64,000 nt of DNA, taken from positions 3,538,501 to 3,602,500 of the forward strand of contig NZ_CP146606.1 of NCBI RefSeq assembly GCF_032842945.2, read 5' to 3'. This document shows, piece by piece, positions 9,275 to 19,839 of the stretch. Below the pieces are notes generated by a model, which saw only the letters and a list, made by a program, of their open reading frames with translations, searched no databases and was not told where the DNA came from. The translations under genes and the position numbers were made by a program. This stretch comes from Roseovarius sp. W115 (GTDB lineage Bacteria; Pseudomonadota; Alphaproteobacteria; Rhodobacterales; Rhodobacteraceae). Within the stretch, counting starts at the first letter, position 1; each line of letters opens with the position of its first letter.

Positions 9275-10252
9275 TCAAGATGCTCCGGTTTCCCGCCGCG
9301 TCCAGCCCCAGAGGCACAAAAGCTCGGTCACCACATGCGCCCCTGCAATGGCGGTGGCCCCTGTCGTGTCAAACGGAGGGGACACTTCGACCATGTCACC
9401 CCCCACCATGTTGATGCCTGCAAGATCGCGCAGGATCGCCGCCGCCTGCCAGCTGGAAAGCCCGCCCCAGACCGGCGTGCCCGTGCCCGGCGCAAAGGCC
9501 GGGTCCAGACCATCGATGTCAAAACTGACATAGGTGGGATTGTCTTTCAGGACGGACTTGATCTTCTCCGCCACTTTGGCAGGTCCCATCTCATGCGCCT
9601 CGCGGGCGGTGATCGTGGGCACGCCAAGATTGTCGGCATTGACCGTGCGAATGCCGACCTGCACGGACCGTGCGGGATCAATCAGACCTTCCTTCACCGC
9701 TTTGTAGAACATCGTGCCATGATCCACCCGGTCCATGTCATCGTCCGGCCAAGTGTCAGAATGGGCATCAAACTGCAAGAGCGACAGTGGCCCGTATTTC
9801 TCGGCATAGGCGCGCAGGATGGGGAAGGAAATGTAATGATCTCCGCCAATCGCAATGCTCGCGGCACCGCCCTCCAGAATGGTGCGGATATGATCGGTCA
9901 GGGCCTTTGGAAAGGCCGGGATATTGGCGTAATCAAAGGCCAGATCGCCGTAGTCCACGATGGCCATCTCTTCCAAAGGGCTGAACCCATCCCAATACAT
10001 CGGCGGATCAAACGCCTGCAGGCAAGAGGCCTCACGCACGGCTCGCGGACCAAACCGGGTGCCGGTCCGGTTGGTCACGGCCTGATCAAATGGAATGCCA
10101 GTGATGGCGACATCCACACCCGTGAGGTCCTTGCTGTAACGGCGACGCAGAAAAGATGTGGCGCCCCCGAAGGTGTTCTCAAAGGATAGCCCCTTCAGAT
10201 CATCGCGCGTGAACGCCTGATCCACTTGTTCCTTTGCCTCTTCCAGTCCCAT
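9275..10252 (-). CDS. speB: ureohydrolase, probable agmatinase
   Basis: The 325-aa protein belongs to the arginase/agmatinase superfamily of binuclear manganese enzymes that release urea from guanidino compounds. The metal-binding motifs are GGDH (about 137-140), DAHSD (about 163-167) and SFDIDGLDP (about 246-254), supplying the His and Asp ligands. Agmatine to putrescine is the likeliest reaction, but guanidinobutyrase or guanidinopropionase activity cannot be separated by eye. It lies 15 bases downstream of an M20 amidohydrolase on the same strand, so the two probably act together in degrading amino-acid-derived amides. Confidence 0.85.
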   Translation of the reverse strand: MGLEEAKEQVDQAFTRDDLKGLSFENTFGGATSFLRRRYSKDLTGVDVAITGIPFDQAVTNRTGTRFGPRAVREASCLQAFDPPMYWDGFSPLEEMAIVDYGDLAFDYANIPAFPKALTDHIRTILEGGAASIAIGGDHYISFPILRAYAEKYGPLSLLQFDAHSDTWPDDDMDRVDHGTMFYKAVKEGLIDPARSVQVGIRTVNADNLGVPTITAREAHEMGPAKVAEKIKSVLKDNPTYVSFDIDGLDPAFAPGTGTPVWGGLSSWQAAAILRDLAGINMVGGDMVEVSPPFDTTGATAIAGAHVVTELLCLWGWTRRETGAS

Positions 10253-10267
10253 GAGTATCCCCCTTGT

Positions 10268-11443
10268 TTAGTCTTTGGCGCCCACCGGCTGAGCGTTCTC
10301 AACAAGCCGCGCGAAATAAGATGCGCCAACAGGTGCCACCGCATCGTTGAAGTCAAAACTCGGATGATGCAGCATTGGTCCCTCACCTTGCCCCAGCAAG
10401 AGATACGCTCCGGGTCGGGCATTGAGCATGAAGGCAAAGTCCTCTGCCCCCATTTCGCGGGATCGGTCCGTGCGCACTTGTTCCGATCCAGAGATTTCAC
10501 TGGCCACCCTTGCGGCAAATTCTGTTTCCTCTGGATGGTTCACAGTGGCCGGATACCCGTCTTCGATGCGCAGCTCAGCCGATACGCCATAAGACGAGGC
10601 CTGCCCTGCTGTCACCTCGGTCAACCGGGTGTGGGCCATGCGCCGGACATCCTCATTAAAGCTGCGGATTGTGCCGTTCACATAGGCCGTTTCGGGCACG
10701 ATATTCTCGGCACTGCCTGTATGGATTTGCGTGACGGACACGACCAGATCCTCAAGCGCGTAATGATTCCGGCTCACAATCGTCTGAATGGCCTGCACCA
10801 TACCTGCGGCCGCGATGACGGGATCGCGAGTTTCATGCGGGAAAGCCCCGTGTCCGCCTTGACCGGTGATATCAATATGAAACGTGTCCACCGCTGCCAT
10901 AAACGGCCCCGGAGAGGTGGAAAAACTGCCCTCGTCCTCGCCGGGCATGGTGTGCAGGGCATAGACCTGATCAATGTCGTAACGCTCCATGATCCCGTCT
11001 TCGACCATCAGGCGCGCACCGCCCGGATTGGCCTCTTCGCTGGGCTGAAAAATGAGCGCCACACGGCCTTTGAAATTGCGTGTCTCCGCCAGATACCGCG
11101 CCGCGCCTAAAAGCATCGTGGTATGCCCGTCATGACCACAGGCATGCATCACGCCGGGCCGGGTTGAGCTGTGTTCAACACCGCTGGTTTCCTCCAAAGG
11201 CAGCGCATCCATATCCGCGCGCAAACCAATTGTGGGGCCGTCTCCTTGCCCTTCGATGACGGCCACAACGCCTGTTTTGGCGATCCTTGTCTCAATCTGC
11301 GTGATGCCAAATTCACGTAACCGCTCGACCACAAAAGCAGCCGTATCATGACATTCCAACCCAAGCTCTGGATGGGCGTGCAGATGCCTCCGCCAGGCGG
11401 TCATGTCCTCGGCAAAGCCGGCGATGCGATTGATGATGGCCAA
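10268..11443 (-). CDS. M20 family amidohydrolase (hippurate hydrolase / N-acyl amino acid hydrolase type)
   Basis: A 391-aa cytosolic metal-dependent hydrolase of the M20D/HipO type that removes acyl groups from N-acyl amino acids or related amides. Visible metal and catalytic motifs are GLRADMDALP (about 73-82), MHACGHDGH (about 97-105) and QPSEEANPGG (about 133-142). A C-terminal GAEDFAFM segment is also present. A dimerisation domain occupies roughly residues 185-295. It is transcribed with the ureohydrolase gene. A second, similar enzyme is encoded at 54514-55674 next to a peptide transporter. Confidence 0.88.
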   Translation of the reverse strand: MAIINRIAGFAEDMTAWRRHLHAHPELGLECHDTAAFVVERLREFGITQIETRIAKTGVVAVIEGQGDGPTIGLRADMDALPLEETSGVEHSSTRPGVMHACGHDGHTTMLLGAARYLAETRNFKGRVALIFQPSEEANPGGARLMVEDGIMERYDIDQVYALHTMPGEDEGSFSTSPGPFMAAVDTFHIDITGQGGHGAFPHETRDPVIAAAGMVQAIQTIVSRNHYALEDLVVSVTQIHTGSAENIVPETAYVNGTIRSFNEDVRRMAHTRLTEVTAGQASSYGVSAELRIEDGYPATVNHPEETEFAARVASEISGSEQVRTDRSREMGAEDFAFMLNARPGAYLLLGQGEGPMLHHPSFDFNDAVAPVGASYFARLVENAQPVGAKD

Positions 11444-11507
11444 GTCTCTGGACTCCTTGCGTGCGCAACGTCAGGGTCCACTCAACGCCAGAAAGGAGGC
11501 CAGTGCA

Positions 11508-12320
11508 ATGGCTGATGAGCTGATCCAAGACCCCAAAGGTGGGATGCCGCGCCTGCGCGAGATCATGCGCCGTTTGCGCGATCCTGATACGGGCTGTCCC
11601 TGGGATATTGAACAGGATTTCGGCACCATCGCCCCCTATACGATTGAAGAGGCCTATGAGGTGGCAGATGCCATTGAACGCGGAGCGTTTGATGAGCTGC
11701 GCGATGAGTTGGGCGATCTGCTGTTGCAGGCGGTGTTTCATGCGCAGATCGCCGAGGATCGCGATCTGTTTGATTTCGACGATGTGGCCAATGGTATTTC
11801 CGACAAGATGGTCGCGCGCCACCCACATGTGTTTGGCTGCGAGAGCCGGGACAAATCCGCCGAACAGCAAACTCGCGACTGGGAGGCGGTGAAGGCCGCA
11901 GAAAGGGCGGCCAAGGCGCAGACAGGGGTTCTCGACGGCGTGGCCGTTGGGCTTCCTGCGCTGTTGCGGGCGGTCAAGCTTCAGAAACGCGCGGCACGGG
12001 TCGGGTTTGACTGGCCCGATGCAGGACATGTGATCGACAAGATATCCGAGGAGGCAGAAGAATTGCGTGAGGCTGCTGACGATCTGGGCCCTGACAAGGT
12101 CGAGGAGGAATTCGGAGACCTCTTGTTCGTCATGGCCAATCTGGCGCGACATATGAAGGTCGACCCCGAACAAGCCCTGCGCCGCGCCAATGCCAAGTTT
12201 ACTCGGCGCTTCGAGCGGATTGAGGCCTTGTTGACCGCGCGAGGCAAACGCCCCGAGGAGTCAGATTTGGAAGAGATGGATGCGCTTTGGGATCAGGCAA
12301 AGGCAGAAGAGCGCGCGTAA
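11508..12320 (+). CDS. mazG: nucleoside triphosphate pyrophosphohydrolase MazG
   Basis: MazG hydrolyses (d)NTPs to monophosphates and pyrophosphate, cleaning the nucleotide pool and modulating ppGpp stress signalling. I start at ATG 11508 because a strong Shine-Dalgarno sequence (AAAGGAGG) lies seven bases upstream; the frame is open further 5' but that part overlaps the divergent amidohydrolase. The 270-aa product has two tandem MazG domains. The first is about residues 15-125, with GCPWD and EEAYEV followed by ELGDLLLQ. The second is about 150-240, with EEAEEL and EEFGDLLF. Each keeps the acidic metal-binding EExxE/ExxD helices. Confidence 0.93.
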   Translation: MADELIQDPKGGMPRLREIMRRLRDPDTGCPWDIEQDFGTIAPYTIEEAYEVADAIERGAFDELRDELGDLLLQAVFHAQIAEDRDLFDFDDVANGISDKMVARHPHVFGCESRDKSAEQQTRDWEAVKAAERAAKAQTGVLDGVAVGLPALLRAVKLQKRAARVGFDWPDAGHVIDKISEEAEELREAADDLGPDKVEEEFGDLLFVMANLARHMKVDPEQALRRANAKFTRRFERIEALLTARGKRPEESDLEEMDALWDQAKAEERA

Positions 12321-12356
12321 TGTGCTTGCAATCCCGTGCGTTTTAAAAAGGCGGCC

Positions 12357-13163
12357 TTAGGCCTCAACTTCTGCGCCCACGGTTTCCCGCGCCCCCGCCT
12401 CGACAATCAACCGGTAAAGATGCCATGTGGCATGCCCCAAAAGCGGCAGCACCACAAACAACCCAAGGAATGCAGGTAGCATCGCCAGAAATGTCAAAAC
12501 AGCGATCACTATACCCCAGACAATCATCGGCACCGGATTTTGCAGAACCACCTGCACACTGGTGATCATCGCGGTGACGAAATCCACTTCGCGATCCAGC
12601 AAAAGCGGCAGGGCAATGACCGTGATGCTGTAGAGCAGGAGTGCAAAACCAGACCCGATGACCGTGCCAAAGCCCAGCATCATCAGCCCGTCTTGTGAGA
12701 CATAGATTTCATACGAGGAGGATATGTTGGTCATTGTTGAAAAGCCCAGAAAGAGCGCGAAAATCATGTGCCCAACAAAAAACCAAAAGAGAAACATGAC
12801 GATGATGACGGCACAGATCGACGGCAGTTGTCGGTTGCGCTGATCAAAGATAACGCCAAAAACCTCTCTTGGTGTCAAAGACATGCGCTGTTCCAGCCTG
12901 TGACTGACTTCATAAAGCCCCACCGCTGCAAACGGTCCGACAAGTGGAAAGCCTACGGCGGCAAAGACAAGCCAGTAGCTATGCCCCGTCACCCATGTCA
13001 CCCACGCCATGATCCAGCCAATCACCACATAGACACCGGCAAAAATCACCGCATAGCCCGGTGCCTGTCGGATATCCTGCCAGGCCCGAGACAAGGCCAT
13101 GCTCAACATTGAAAACGTGACATGGCCCAGGTCGGGTACACCCAATGGTCGTGTTTCGGTCAT
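12357..13163 (-). CDS. DUF2189 family integral membrane protein
   Basis: A 268-aa protein with about six hydrophobic segments, matching the DUF2189 (predicted integral membrane) family common in Rhodobacterales. The start at 13163 is supported by a GGGGAGG ribosome-binding site eight bases upstream; an alternative start 18 bases earlier would place that site inside the coding region. It converges with mazG (36-base gap) and follows the amidase gene on the same strand. Function is unknown. Confidence 0.82.
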   Translation of the reverse strand: MTETRPLGVPDLGHVTFSMLSMALSRAWQDIRQAPGYAVIFAGVYVVIGWIMAWVTWVTGHSYWLVFAAVGFPLVGPFAAVGLYEVSHRLEQRMSLTPREVFGVIFDQRNRQLPSICAVIIVMFLFWFFVGHMIFALFLGFSTMTNISSSYEIYVSQDGLMMLGFGTVIGSGFALLLYSITVIALPLLLDREVDFVTAMITSVQVVLQNPVPMIVWGIVIAVLTFLAMLPAFLGLFVVLPLLGHATWHLYRLIVEAGARETVGAEVEA

Positions 13164-13219
13164 TTCCGCCTCCCCGTTCACAGCCTAACGGCGGGGGGCG
13201 GTGTGCGCAAAGTAGAAAA

Positions 13220-14629
13220 TCAAAGCTGCGGCGGACGCGTTTGAGGCCACTGGGTCGCTTCGTGATATCCCATCGCCATGTTCAGCAAGGCCCCATCGTT
13301 CCCGTGCGCCCCAATGAGTTGCAGTCCCATTGGCAGACCCGCCTGCCCAAAACCGGCTGGCACGGCCACGGCGGGAAGGCCAGCCAGGCTCGTTGGGATC
13401 ATCACCTCCATCCAGCGGTGGTAGGTGTCCATCTGGCGACCAGCGATCTCACGCGGCCAGGTATTTTCCATCGGGAATGGCCAGATTTGCGCGGTGGGAA
13501 GCGCCAGCGCGTCGTACTCCTGCAAAAGCTGCGCGGCGGTGCGATACCAATCAGACCGGATTTCGCTGGCGCGGTGCACGTCGAGCCCCGAAAGCTTGCG
13601 TCCAGCCTCGATTTCCCACACCGCCTCTGGTTTGAGTTGGTTATGTGTCGCCGGGTTGTCCAGAACCGACCCCAGAGATGCGGCCATGGACCAGCTGCGC
13701 AAGGTCGTCCAGCTTTCCCATAAAAGGTCCCGATCAAAAGGGGCAGGAAGTGTCTCAACCTGCGCGCCTTCTTTGGCGAAAGTGTCCAGCGCGGTTTCGC
13801 AGAGCGCCAATATACCCTCTTCAAAGGCCCAGGCCTCGGACCAGTCACCAAGCCAGGCGATGCGTTTGCCTTTGAGATCGGATGTTGGCCTTCCGACCTG
13901 CGCGAACCCCTGCGCATATGGCGCATGGTCGCCTTTGCCGGACATCACATCCAACAGCAGCGCCAGATCTTGGGGCGTGCGCGCCATAGGGCCGTTGGTG
14001 GAAATCCGGTGCAGGAACATGTCACCCCCAGCATCCCCCGGTACCCGCCCCCAGCTGGGGCGCATGCCATAGACATTGTTCCAGCCTGCCGGATTGCGCA
14101 GGCTGCCCATCATGTCAGAGCCATCGGCAATCGACAGCATGCCTGTCGCCAACGCCACCGCTGCACCACCCGACGATCCACCGCAACTGCGCGAGGTGTC
14201 ATAGGGGTTGGCGGTCGTACCATGCACCGGGTTATAAGTGTGGCTGCCCAATCCGAATTCGGGCGTGTTGGTCTTGCCGATAATGATGGCCCCGGCCTCG
14301 CGCAAGAGCGTCACGTAGGGGCTGTCCACATCTGGCATGTGCCCGGCAAAGGCGGGTGAGCCTTGCGAGGTGGGAAACCCCTTGGCATCCTCAAGATCCT
14401 TGATGGCGATGGGAAGACCATGCAGAGGACCTTTGGTTGCTGCGCCATCAGCCTTGCGCGCGTCGGCCAAGAGCACCTCTTCATCCCCCATAGAGACAAT
14501 GGCATTCACCGTGCCGTTGACTTCGCCAATCCGCGCCAGAGTGGCCTGCATCAACGCCTCAGCACTTAGGTTGCCGTCACGGATAGACGCGACCTGCTCT
14601 ACAGCGGAGAGCTTCAACGGATCAGACAT
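13220..14629 (-). CDS. amidase signature family hydrolase
   Basis: A 469-aa enzyme of the amidase signature family (Ser-cisSer-Lys triad). The catalytic lysine is in LPIAIKDLEDAKGFPT (about residue 77), and the glycine/serine-rich signature SRSCGGSSGGAAVALATG (about 146-163) supplies the two serines. The remainder is typical in length. Family members hydrolyse small amides such as acetamide or aryl amides, while GatA is the tRNA-dependent relative. There are no gatB or gatC genes beside it, so a stand-alone catabolic amidase is more likely. Substrate cannot be told from sequence alone. Confidence 0.85.
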   Translation of the reverse strand: MSDPLKLSAVEQVASIRDGNLSAEALMQATLARIGEVNGTVNAIVSMGDEEVLLADARKADGAATKGPLHGLPIAIKDLEDAKGFPTSQGSPAFAGHMPDVDSPYVTLLREAGAIIIGKTNTPEFGLGSHTYNPVHGTTANPYDTSRSCGGSSGGAAVALATGMLSIADGSDMMGSLRNPAGWNNVYGMRPSWGRVPGDAGGDMFLHRISTNGPMARTPQDLALLLDVMSGKGDHAPYAQGFAQVGRPTSDLKGKRIAWLGDWSEAWAFEEGILALCETALDTFAKEGAQVETLPAPFDRDLLWESWTTLRSWSMAASLGSVLDNPATHNQLKPEAVWEIEAGRKLSGLDVHRASEIRSDWYRTAAQLLQEYDALALPTAQIWPFPMENTWPREIAGRQMDTYHRWMEVMIPTSLAGLPAVAVPAGFGQAGLPMGLQLIGAHGNDGALLNMAMGYHEATQWPQTRPPQL

Positions 14630-14665
14630 GCTAATATCCCTTCAACAGAGCCCGAAAGGCGACCC

Positions 14666-15796
14666 TTACGCGTCATCGCCCTGCGCTTCGGCGCGGCTCT
14701 TGCCGCTGACATTCATGGCAAGCGTTGCGGCCATAAAAGGATCAAGATCTCCATCCAGAACGCCTTTGGTGTCACTCGTCTCGTGACTTGTCCGCAGGTC
14801 TTTGACCATCTGGTAAGGCTGCAAGACATAAGACCGGATCTGATTGCCCCATCCCGCGTCACCCTTGGCTTCGTGCGCTTCGTTGATGGCCTGATTGCGC
14901 TTGTCGAGCTCCAGTTGATAAAGCCGCGATTTGAGGGCTTTCATCGCAATATCCCGGTTCTGATGCTGTGACTTTTCTGATGAGGTCACGACGATCCCTG
15001 TGGGATGGTGAGTAATCCGCACCGCCGAGTCCGTCTTGTTGACATGCTGTCCGCCTGCGCCCGAGCTGCGGTAGGTGTCGATGCGGATATCACTGGGATT
15101 GACGTCGATCTCGATGTTGTCGTCCACCACCGGATAGACCCAGACCGAGGTAAAGGACGTGTGCCGCTTGGCCGCAGAATCAAAGGGCGAAATGCGCACC
15201 AAACGGTGCACGCCGGATTCTGATTTGAGCCAACCATAAGCGTTGTGTCCCGAAATCTTGTATGCGGCGGATTTGATCCCGGCCTCGTCACCCGCCTGCT
15301 CGGATTGAAGCTCGACGGTGTACCCCTTAGCTTCGGCCCATCGCACATACATCCGCGCCAGCATCGAGGCCCAGTCACAGCTCTCCGTGCCGCCTGCCCC
15401 GGCATTGATCTCAAGGAAGGTATCATTGGCATCAGCCTCACCATTCAAAAGCGCCTCGAGCTCTTTCGCAGCGGCTTTCTTGGCCAACGCCTTCAGCGCG
15501 TTTTCCGCCTCCGTCACGACCTCATCGTCCTCTTCCATCTCGCCCAGCTCGATGAGGCCGGTGTTGTCCTCCAGATCGGCCTTGATGGAATCATGCGTGT
15601 CCATCGCATCGACCAGAGCCTGCCGCTCGCGCATCAGGCCTTGCGCCTTGGCTGGGTCATCCCAAAGGTTGGGGTCCTCCACCCGCGCATTGAATTCCTC
15701 CAACCGATGCTGGGCGGTCTCCCACCCCATCCGTTGGCGCAGAAGCTCCAGCGAATTCTCGATCTCAGAGACAAGCGTTTGAATTTCAGCGCGCAT
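14666..15796 (-). CDS. prfB: peptide chain release factor 2
   Basis: RF2 reads UAA and UGA stops. The 376-aa protein starts [18 protein letters not shown] at ATG 15796. It carries the codon-recognition tripeptide SPF (within [15 protein letters not shown]) and the catalytic GGQ (within [13 protein letters not shown]). Its N-terminal segment [16 protein letters not shown] aligns with the point where many bacteria have the autoregulatory +1 frameshift. Here the frame is continuous and no in-frame UGA is present, so that regulation is absent. It lies 143 bases downstream of mrcA on the same strand. Confidence 0.95.
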   Translation of the reverse strand: MRAEIQTLVSEIENSLELLRQRMGWETAQHRLEEFNARVEDPNLWDDPAKAQGLMRERQALVDAMDTHDSIKADLEDNTGLIELGEMEEDDEVVTEAENALKALAKKAAAKELEALLNGEADANDTFLEINAGAGGTESCDWASMLARMYVRWAEAKGYTVELQSEQAGDEAGIKSAAYKISGHNAYGWLKSESGVHRLVRISPFDSAAKRHTSFTSVWVYPVVDDNIEIDVNPSDIRIDTYRSSGAGGQHVNKTDSAVRITHHPTGIVVTSSEKSQHQNRDIAMKALKSRLYQLELDKRNQAINEAHEAKGDAGWGNQIRSYVLQPYQMVKDLRTSHETSDTKGVLDGDLDPFMAATLAMNVSGKSRAEAQGDDA

Positions 15797-15939
15797 GTGG
15801 GTGATGTCCTTGGTCTGCTCAGAGCAAGGTGATAGCAAGCACCGCGCGGCGCGACAAGACGAAGGCGTTGTATGGGCTGTCGGGTGCCGCCTACTCTACA
15901 GGAATGGCACAGGTTGGGTGAAACCTTACGTTTCCACGA

Positions 15940-18459
15940 TCAATAAAGCCCACCGGAACTCAGGTTGCCGAAGCTGGATTTCTCCCCCACTTGACCCGTG
16001 TCCCCGGTTGAGGTGGTGACTTCGCGGACCTGCTCTGTTTCGCCTGCTGCGAAGAGATCAAAGTCGCTGCCCATGCCAAATCCGCCGTCAAAGAGCAGAC
16101 CGAAAATCGCCTCTTCTCCGGCACGGAAACACTCGGGCACAACATAGTCTCCATACGTGCCTTCGGGCAAACGCGCACCTGTGAACCGGTCGATGTTGAT
16201 AAACTCACACTCATCAGGAACGCGGAAACTTGCACCACCATACTTCTCAATGGCCTTGGACATAAACGCCTGAAACACCGGACCGCACATGGTTGAGCCA
16301 AATGCGTTGGGGCCAAGCCCGCGCGGTTGATCATAGCCAATGTAGCAGCCTGCAGCGATGTTGGACGAAAACCCGACAAACCAGACGTCACGCGCATCAT
16401 TGGTCGTGCCGGTCTTGCCCGCAATCGGAACTGGCAGGTTGATCGCCCCGGATGCTGTGCCACGATCCACCACGCCCTGCATCATCGAGGTGATCTGGTA
16501 GGCCGTGACGGCATCCATCACACGGCGGCGATCCGAGGTGATCTTGGGCGATAGGTTGCGCGCGATACCGGGATCGTCGCATTCCTCGCAATTGCGCGGA
16601 TCGTGGCGATAGACGGTTTTGCCATACCTATCCTGCACCCGGTCCACGAGCGTCGGGCGCACCTGTTCACCTCCATTGGCAAACATCGCATAAGCCGAAA
16701 CCATTTTGTAAAGCGTGGTTTCTTCGGACCCCAGCGAATTGGCCAGAAACGCGCCCATGCGATCATAGACGCCAAAGCGTTCGGCATAATAAGCCACCGT
16801 GTCCATACCGACCTCTTGAGCAAGGCGGATGGTCATCAGGTTGCGTGATTGTTCAATCCCCGTGCGCAGCGGCGTGGGGCCATAAAAGCGATTTGACGAG
16901 TTCTTAGGCCGCCACAGGCCCTGCGGCGTATCGATTTCAATCGGCGCGTCCACTACGATGGTGGCTGGCGAATAGCCGCTGTCGAGCGCTGCGGCATAGA
17001 CGAAAGGCTTGAAGCTCGACCCCGGCTGACGCTGGGCTTGTGTGGCGCGGTTGAAAACCGAGTGCTGGTAAGAAAACCCACCTTGCATCGCCAGAACGCG
17101 GCCGGTGTTGACGTCCATCGCCACAAAGCCGCCCTGCACCTCGGGTACCTGACGCAGTGACCAGCGGGCAAAATCGCCGTCGTCGTTCAGAAGGCGGCGC
17201 ACATAAACCACTTCGCCCTTTTCAAAGGTTTGTTGGAAGTTGCCAGGAAGCCAGCCGATATCTTTACGCGGTACAATTTGCGGCTCGGCCTCAGATTCGC
17301 GGATGCGGTCTACGCCGATACGCATCTGCTGATCGCCAATTTCCAGGATCACCGCTGGGAACCACGGGCCGTTCAATACAATATCCCGCGCCACATCGGC
17401 CTCTTCCAATGCCGCACGCCAATCCTCTTCCGAGGCAAGCGTCTCTTGCGGCAGGATGATTTCAGTGCCGCGCCATTTGCCGAGCCCACGATCGTAAATC
17501 TCAAGTTGGCGACGCAGCGCCTCTGCAGCCTCTTCTTGCAATTCGGGGTCAATCGTTGCCCGCACGGTCAGGCCGCCGGTGAAAAACTCGCCTTCCCCAA
17601 AATCACGGCTCAGCTGACGGCGGATCTCATCGGTGAAGTAATCACGCGGCGGAAGCTGGGCCGAGAATGGCTCAAAATCCCCGTTCTGCACCGATAATAG
17701 CGGCGCTTCGATTTCGCTCTCGTAAGTCGCTTTGTCGATATAGCCGTTCTCGTACATCTCTTCGAGCACGAAGTCGCGGCGCTCTTTCAGCCGGTCTTTT
17801 TGGCGCACAGGGTGAAAATCAGACGGCGCTTTGGGCATAGACGCCAGAAAAGCCGCCTCGTGCGGGGCCAGTTCGCTGAGCGATTTGTTGAAGTAAGTCT
17901 GAGCAGCAGCCGCCACTCCGTAGGAGTTTTGCCCTAGGAAAATCTCATTGAGGTACAGCTCAAGAATATCATCTTTCTCTAGCGTGCCCTCGATCCGCGT
18001 CGCCAGGATGATCTCTTTGATCTTGCGTTCAATGCGCCGGTCCCCGGACAGCAGGAAATTCTTCATCACCTGTTGCGTGATCGTCGAAGCACCACGCACA
18101 GTAGCGCCACGGGTTTGCACCGCCTCATACATGGCCGCCGCAATTCCGCGCGCATCATAACCTTTGTGGTTGTAAAAATTCTTATCCTCGGCGGAGATGA
18201 ACGCCTGTTTCACCAGATCGGGAATATCCTCAGCGGGCGTAAACAACCGTCTTTCGCGCGCAAATTCGTCAATGATCACACCTTCGCCGGAATAGATGCG
18301 GCTGATCGTAGGTGGGGCATAATTGGCCAAAGACTCGTGGCTTGGCAGATCTCGGCCATAGACATGAAAAATCGCGCCGATGCTAACAGCCACCACCACC
18401 ACGCCCAGCGTTGCCAAGCTGAAAATCGTACCAAAGAAGCTTAGGATAAGTCTCAACAC
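15940..18459 (-). CDS. mrcA: bifunctional penicillin-binding protein 1A
   Basis: An 839-aa class A penicillin-binding protein that polymerises and cross-links peptidoglycan at the inner membrane. It has one N-terminal membrane anchor (about residues 4-32) and a glycosyltransferase family 51 domain (about 50-230) with catalytic Glu91 in SAEDKNFYNHKG. An OB-like insert follows (about 330-430), then a transpeptidase domain with the SxxK motif in GSSFKPF, an SRN motif, and KTGTTND. The C-terminus is an acidic, Gly/Ser-rich tail. It sits 88 bases downstream of the amidase amiC, so synthesis and hydrolysis of the wall are encoded together. Confidence 0.95.
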   Translation of the reverse strand: MLRLILSFFGTIFSLATLGVVVVAVSIGAIFHVYGRDLPSHESLANYAPPTISRIYSGEGVIIDEFARERRLFTPAEDIPDLVKQAFISAEDKNFYNHKGYDARGIAAAMYEAVQTRGATVRGASTITQQVMKNFLLSGDRRIERKIKEIILATRIEGTLEKDDILELYLNEIFLGQNSYGVAAAAQTYFNKSLSELAPHEAAFLASMPKAPSDFHPVRQKDRLKERRDFVLEEMYENGYIDKATYESEIEAPLLSVQNGDFEPFSAQLPPRDYFTDEIRRQLSRDFGEGEFFTGGLTVRATIDPELQEEAAEALRRQLEIYDRGLGKWRGTEIILPQETLASEEDWRAALEEADVARDIVLNGPWFPAVILEIGDQQMRIGVDRIRESEAEPQIVPRKDIGWLPGNFQQTFEKGEVVYVRRLLNDDGDFARWSLRQVPEVQGGFVAMDVNTGRVLAMQGGFSYQHSVFNRATQAQRQPGSSFKPFVYAAALDSGYSPATIVVDAPIEIDTPQGLWRPKNSSNRFYGPTPLRTGIEQSRNLMTIRLAQEVGMDTVAYYAERFGVYDRMGAFLANSLGSEETTLYKMVSAYAMFANGGEQVRPTLVDRVQDRYGKTVYRHDPRNCEECDDPGIARNLSPKITSDRRRVMDAVTAYQITSMMQGVVDRGTASGAINLPVPIAGKTGTTNDARDVWFVGFSSNIAAGCYIGYDQPRGLGPNAFGSTMCGPVFQAFMSKAIEKYGGASFRVPDECEFINIDRFTGARLPEGTYGDYVVPECFRAGEEAIFGLLFDGGFGMGSDFDLFAAGETEQVREVTTSTGDTGQVGEKSSFGNLSSGGLY

Positions 18460-18547
18460 GTCTGAATATCCTTTGAATTGATCTTCATATAGGCATCCCG
18501 ATTTGCAGCGTCAAAACACATTCCGGCAGCGGCAAAGCGCGGGCGGG

Positions 18548-19765
18548 TCATTGCCGCACCAGATCGGCTTGGGCTGCGTCCGAGATACGCCACGCCTGTA
18601 TGGCTTGAACAACTGCCTTGGCCATTTCGTTCCGCCAGCCAGGATCAGTGATGTTAGTGCGGTCCCGTTCCGAGGACAAAAATCCCAATTCCAGCAAAAC
18701 TGACGGAATATCTGGTGACTTGAGCACCGAAAACCCTGCGGACCGTAGGGGACGAGAGTTGAGCGGCAAGCCCTGTTCTTCAATTCCGGCTTTCAGGCTT
18801 TTGGCGAATTCTTCTGCGCGTGGCTGGGTTTCCTGCCGCGCCAGATCCATAAGAACGTCGGCCACGACATCATCGCTTTCGCTCAGGTCAATACCTGCGA
18901 GAATATCCGCCCTGTCGTGACGCTCGGCAAGTGCGGCAGAAGCCTTATCCGACGCGCTGTCCGACAGCGTGTAGACTGTGGCCCCATTGGCGCGCCCCTC
19001 GCTTAGGGCATCGGCATGGAACGAAATAAAGAGGTCGGCCTGAACCTGATGCGCCAGAGCAACGCGGCCCTCCAACGAGACGAAAATATCCTCCTCCCGC
19101 GTCAGGATCACGTCAAATTCCCCCGCACGAAGCAGCATGTCTTTCAGTTCCTTGGAAAAGGCCAACATCAGTTCTTTTTCATTGACGTCGCCCTGCTCGG
19201 CACCGGGATCAATGCCGCCATGACCAGGATCGATCACAACGACCAAAGGCGTATCGCCACGCTGACGTGGGCGGATCACACCCTTGAGCGGCGTTCCGGT
19301 TGCCTCCCATCCCGGCAAATCAGGCGCTCCTGAGGCTGCGGCAAAGCTCTCGGCGTCCATGTCTTCCAGTTGAATGGTCAAAATCGCAGCACCCGTCTGC
19401 GTGGCTATGGCCATATCGGCCCCTGCCACGCCATATGGACCGGCCAGATCGACTACCATACGGGACCATCCGGGTCGAAATCCGCCCATACGAACCGCGA
19501 CAGCGCGCTCTGAGCGGTCAATACTCTCGGGCGTGGCCTCTCGCCAATCCACTTCGCGGAAGTCCATGACAAGGCGCGGAGGGCTTTGCAGGGTAAAGAC
19601 GCGCCACGGCACGCCCTGGCTCAGCTGCAGGCGCAGCTCGACGCCATCCCGTGTATCGACGATCTCTGAAGCAGCTTCGTCAAAGCGCGCCAGACCGCTG
19701 AAGTCCTGCGCTACCGCCAGTGACGCCCATAGCGCCATGACACATCCCAGTATCACCCGGATCAT
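18548..19765 (-). CDS. amiC: periplasmic N-acetylmuramoyl-L-alanine amidase (AmiC type)
   Basis: A 405-aa zinc amidase that cleaves the muramic acid to L-alanine bond to separate daughter cells. It has a signal peptide (residues 1-19, cleavage after VAQ region), an AMIN domain (about 25-125) that targets the septum, and an Amidase_3 catalytic domain (about 170-395). The zinc ligands are visible in VIDPGHGGIDPGA (His), the following KELMLAF (Glu) and FISFHADAL (His). The catalytic Glu lies in LLELGFLSS. It precedes mrcA in a likely operon. Confidence 0.93.
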   Translation of the reverse strand: MIRVILGCVMALWASLAVAQDFSGLARFDEAASEIVDTRDGVELRLQLSQGVPWRVFTLQSPPRLVMDFREVDWREATPESIDRSERAVAVRMGGFRPGWSRMVVDLAGPYGVAGADMAIATQTGAAILTIQLEDMDAESFAAASGAPDLPGWEATGTPLKGVIRPRQRGDTPLVVVIDPGHGGIDPGAEQGDVNEKELMLAFSKELKDMLLRAGEFDVILTREEDIFVSLEGRVALAHQVQADLFISFHADALSEGRANGATVYTLSDSASDKASAALAERHDRADILAGIDLSESDDVVADVLMDLARQETQPRAEEFAKSLKAGIEEQGLPLNSRPLRSAGFSVLKSPDIPSVLLELGFLSSERDRTNITDPGWRNEMAKAVVQAIQAWRISDAAQADLVRQ

Positions 19766-19839
19766 TTCTGCTCGCCTGCCGTTAGGTCTGATTTTGTTTC
19801 AGCTTACACCAGCGCGCAGCGATTGCCCACTCAATCTTG

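Noticed and set aside
15700..15796. Possible programmed frameshift near the prfB start
   Set aside because: The RF2 sequence is continuous in one frame with no internal TGA at the usual site.
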